6,606 nucleotides of DNA, from NCBI GenBank assembly GCA_021731205.1, contig JAKFXV010000167.1:1-6606 (forward strand). The letters are read 5' to 3'. Position numbers and translations under genes: made by a program. Positions 5,956 to 6,606 of this stretch are shown piece by piece (positions within the stretch are counted from its first letter, which is position 1; each line of letters opens with the position of its first letter). The notes under the pieces were generated by a model, which had not been told where the DNA came from, did no database searches, and saw only the letters and a program-made list of their open reading frames with translations. Origin of the DNA: Nocardioides sp. Lineage in GTDB: Bacteria > Actinomycetota > Actinomycetes > Propionibacteriales > Nocardioidaceae.

Positions 5956-6606
5956 ATGAGCACCGAAGTCACCCTCCCCGCTCTCGGAGAGTCCATCACC
6001 GAAGGCACCGTCACTCGCTGGCTCAAGCAGGTAGGCGACCAGGTGGCAGTGGACGAGGCGTTGCTGGAGGTCTCCACCGACAAGGTCGACACCGAGATCC
6101 CTTCGCCCGTGGCCGGCACCCTCCTCGAGATCCGGGCGGCCGAGGACGTGACCGTCGAAGTGGGTGGAGTGCTTGCGGTGATCGGAGCCGCCGACGCTGC
6201 CCCCGCAGCCGCCGTGCCGGAGGCTCCAGCACCGGAGCCCGTTGCGACACCCGAGCCCCCGGCCGCGCCGGCATCCCCACTGGCCAGCGTGTTCGTCCGG
6301 CCGAGCAGTGACACCGCACCCGTCGCAGCGGATCCCCAGCCTGACGCACCCGCGCCCGCGCAGGCGCCCCAGGCCGCGAGCGCCGGCGCCACGTTCTCGG
6401 TCACGCTCCCCGCGTTGGGTGAATCCATCACCGAAGGCACCGTGACCCGCTGGCTCAAGGCCGTCGGCGACGCCGTAGCCGTCGATGAGTCCCTGCTCGA
6501 GGTCTCGACCGACAAGGTCGACACCGAGATCCCATCGCCGGTCGCCGGCGTCCTGCTCAGCCTGTCCGCTGCCGAGGACGAGACCGTCGCGGTCGGCGCT
6601 GAACTA
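5956..6606 (+). CDS. sucB: E2 dihydrolipoamide acyltransferase of a 2-oxoacid dehydrogenase (C-terminal part beyond window)
   Basis: Core subunit that carries acyl groups on swinging lipoyl arms from the E1 decarboxylase to CoA. The 217 residues seen hold two lipoyl domains. Domain 1 is about 4-77, with K43 in the STDKVDTE turn; domain 2 is about 147-217, with K187 in the same turn. An Ala/Pro-rich flexible linker (about 78-146) separates them. The E3/E1-binding domain and catalytic acyltransferase domain lie beyond the right edge. The gene is usually annotated sucB (succinyltransferase) in actinobacteria; the M. tuberculosis homologue dlaT serves pyruvate dehydrogenase and a peroxidase system with AhpD/AhpC, so substrate cannot be told from this fragment. 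The start has a good Shine-Dalgarno, and [13 protein letters not shown] is the usual family beginning. The two lipoyl domains are unusually alike, also at DNA level. Confidence 0.95.
   Translation, partial: MSTEVTLPALGESITEGTVTRWLKQVGDQVAVDEALLEVSTDKVDTEIPSPVAGTLLEIRAAEDVTVEVGGVLAVIGAADAAPAAAVPEAPAPEPVATPEPPAAPASPLASVFVRPSSDTAPVAADPQPDAPAPAQAPQAASAGATFSVTLPALGESITEGTVTRWLKAVGDAVAVDESLLEVSTDKVDTEIPSPVAGVLLSLSAAEDETVAVGAEL
5968..6606 (+). repeat. Duplicated lipoyl-domain coding units, 432-bp period
   Basis: The two lipoyl domains of sucB are encoded by repeats offset by exactly 432 bp. The 20 bases at 5992-6011 recur unchanged at 6424-6443. The block around the lipoyl Lys (about 6076-6101) recurs at about 6508-6533, also unchanged. 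By eye the domains are about 84% identical in protein over 69 residues, with only three differences in the first 50. Confidence 0.85.

Noticed and set aside
5910..6524. Ala/Ser/Thr-rich open frame of 204 codons on the minus strand opposite sucB
   Set aside because: It mirrors the duplicated lipoyl domains and the Ala/Pro linker; its internal repeats come from the sucB repeat, not from a gene of its own.
1..6606. Search for mobile elements, CRISPR arrays, tRNA or other RNA genes, toxin or defence genes
   Set aside because: No transposase, spaced short repeats, tRNA-like sequence or defence domain could be seen; the window is ordinary core metabolism.

Overview
The window is GC-rich (about two-thirds G+C by eye), densely packed chromosomal DNA from an actinobacterium. 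The evidence is the divergent pair of a Corynebacterium-type glgA (GlgM-like) gene and glgC, a lone gcvT divergent from pepA, a nearby E2 acyltransferase gene with two lipoyl domains, and promoter -10 hexamers placed directly in front of start codons. From memory, the gcvT / pepA (pepB) / dlaT order resembles the Mycobacterium tuberculosis Rv2211c-Rv2215 neighbourhood and the glgA/glgC pair resembles Rv1212c/Rv1213. Here the two blocks sit side by side. Genus cannot be decided from what I can see; no mobile element, CRISPR array or RNA gene is apparent.

Layout: (1) 1-1080, minus: glgA/glgM, cut by the left window edge. (2) 1081-1157: divergent promoter region. (3) 1158-2432, plus: glgC, ADP-glucose pyrophosphorylase. 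(4) 2429-2686, minus: an 85-residue conserved-looking protein of unknown role, lying 2 nt downstream of gcvT and meeting glgC tail to tail with overlapping stops. (5) 2689-3822, minus: gcvT. (6) 3823-3862: a 40-bp divergent promoter. (7) 3863-5368, plus: pepA, an M17 leucyl aminopeptidase with all metal ligands present. (8) 5365-5763, minus: a 132-residue basic protein of unknown role, again meeting its neighbour in shared stop codons. (9) 5764-5955: divergent intergenic region. (10) 5956-6606, plus: the start of an E2 dihydrolipoamide acyltransferase gene (sucB/dlaT), cut by the right edge after its second lipoyl domain.

The genes serve core metabolism: GlgC makes ADP-glucose, which the GlgA/GlgM enzyme uses for alpha-glucan synthesis. 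GcvT handles one-carbon transfer in glycine cleavage. PepA recycles peptides. The E2 protein is the core of a 2-oxoacid dehydrogenase. I find no undescribed multi-gene system. The most notable signals are at the level of gene architecture: four of the six genes begin with a -10 box 6-7 nt before the ATG (leaderless mRNA signature), both convergent pairs share four bases at their stop codons, and two small proteins without a known function sit in otherwise well-understood neighbourhoods.
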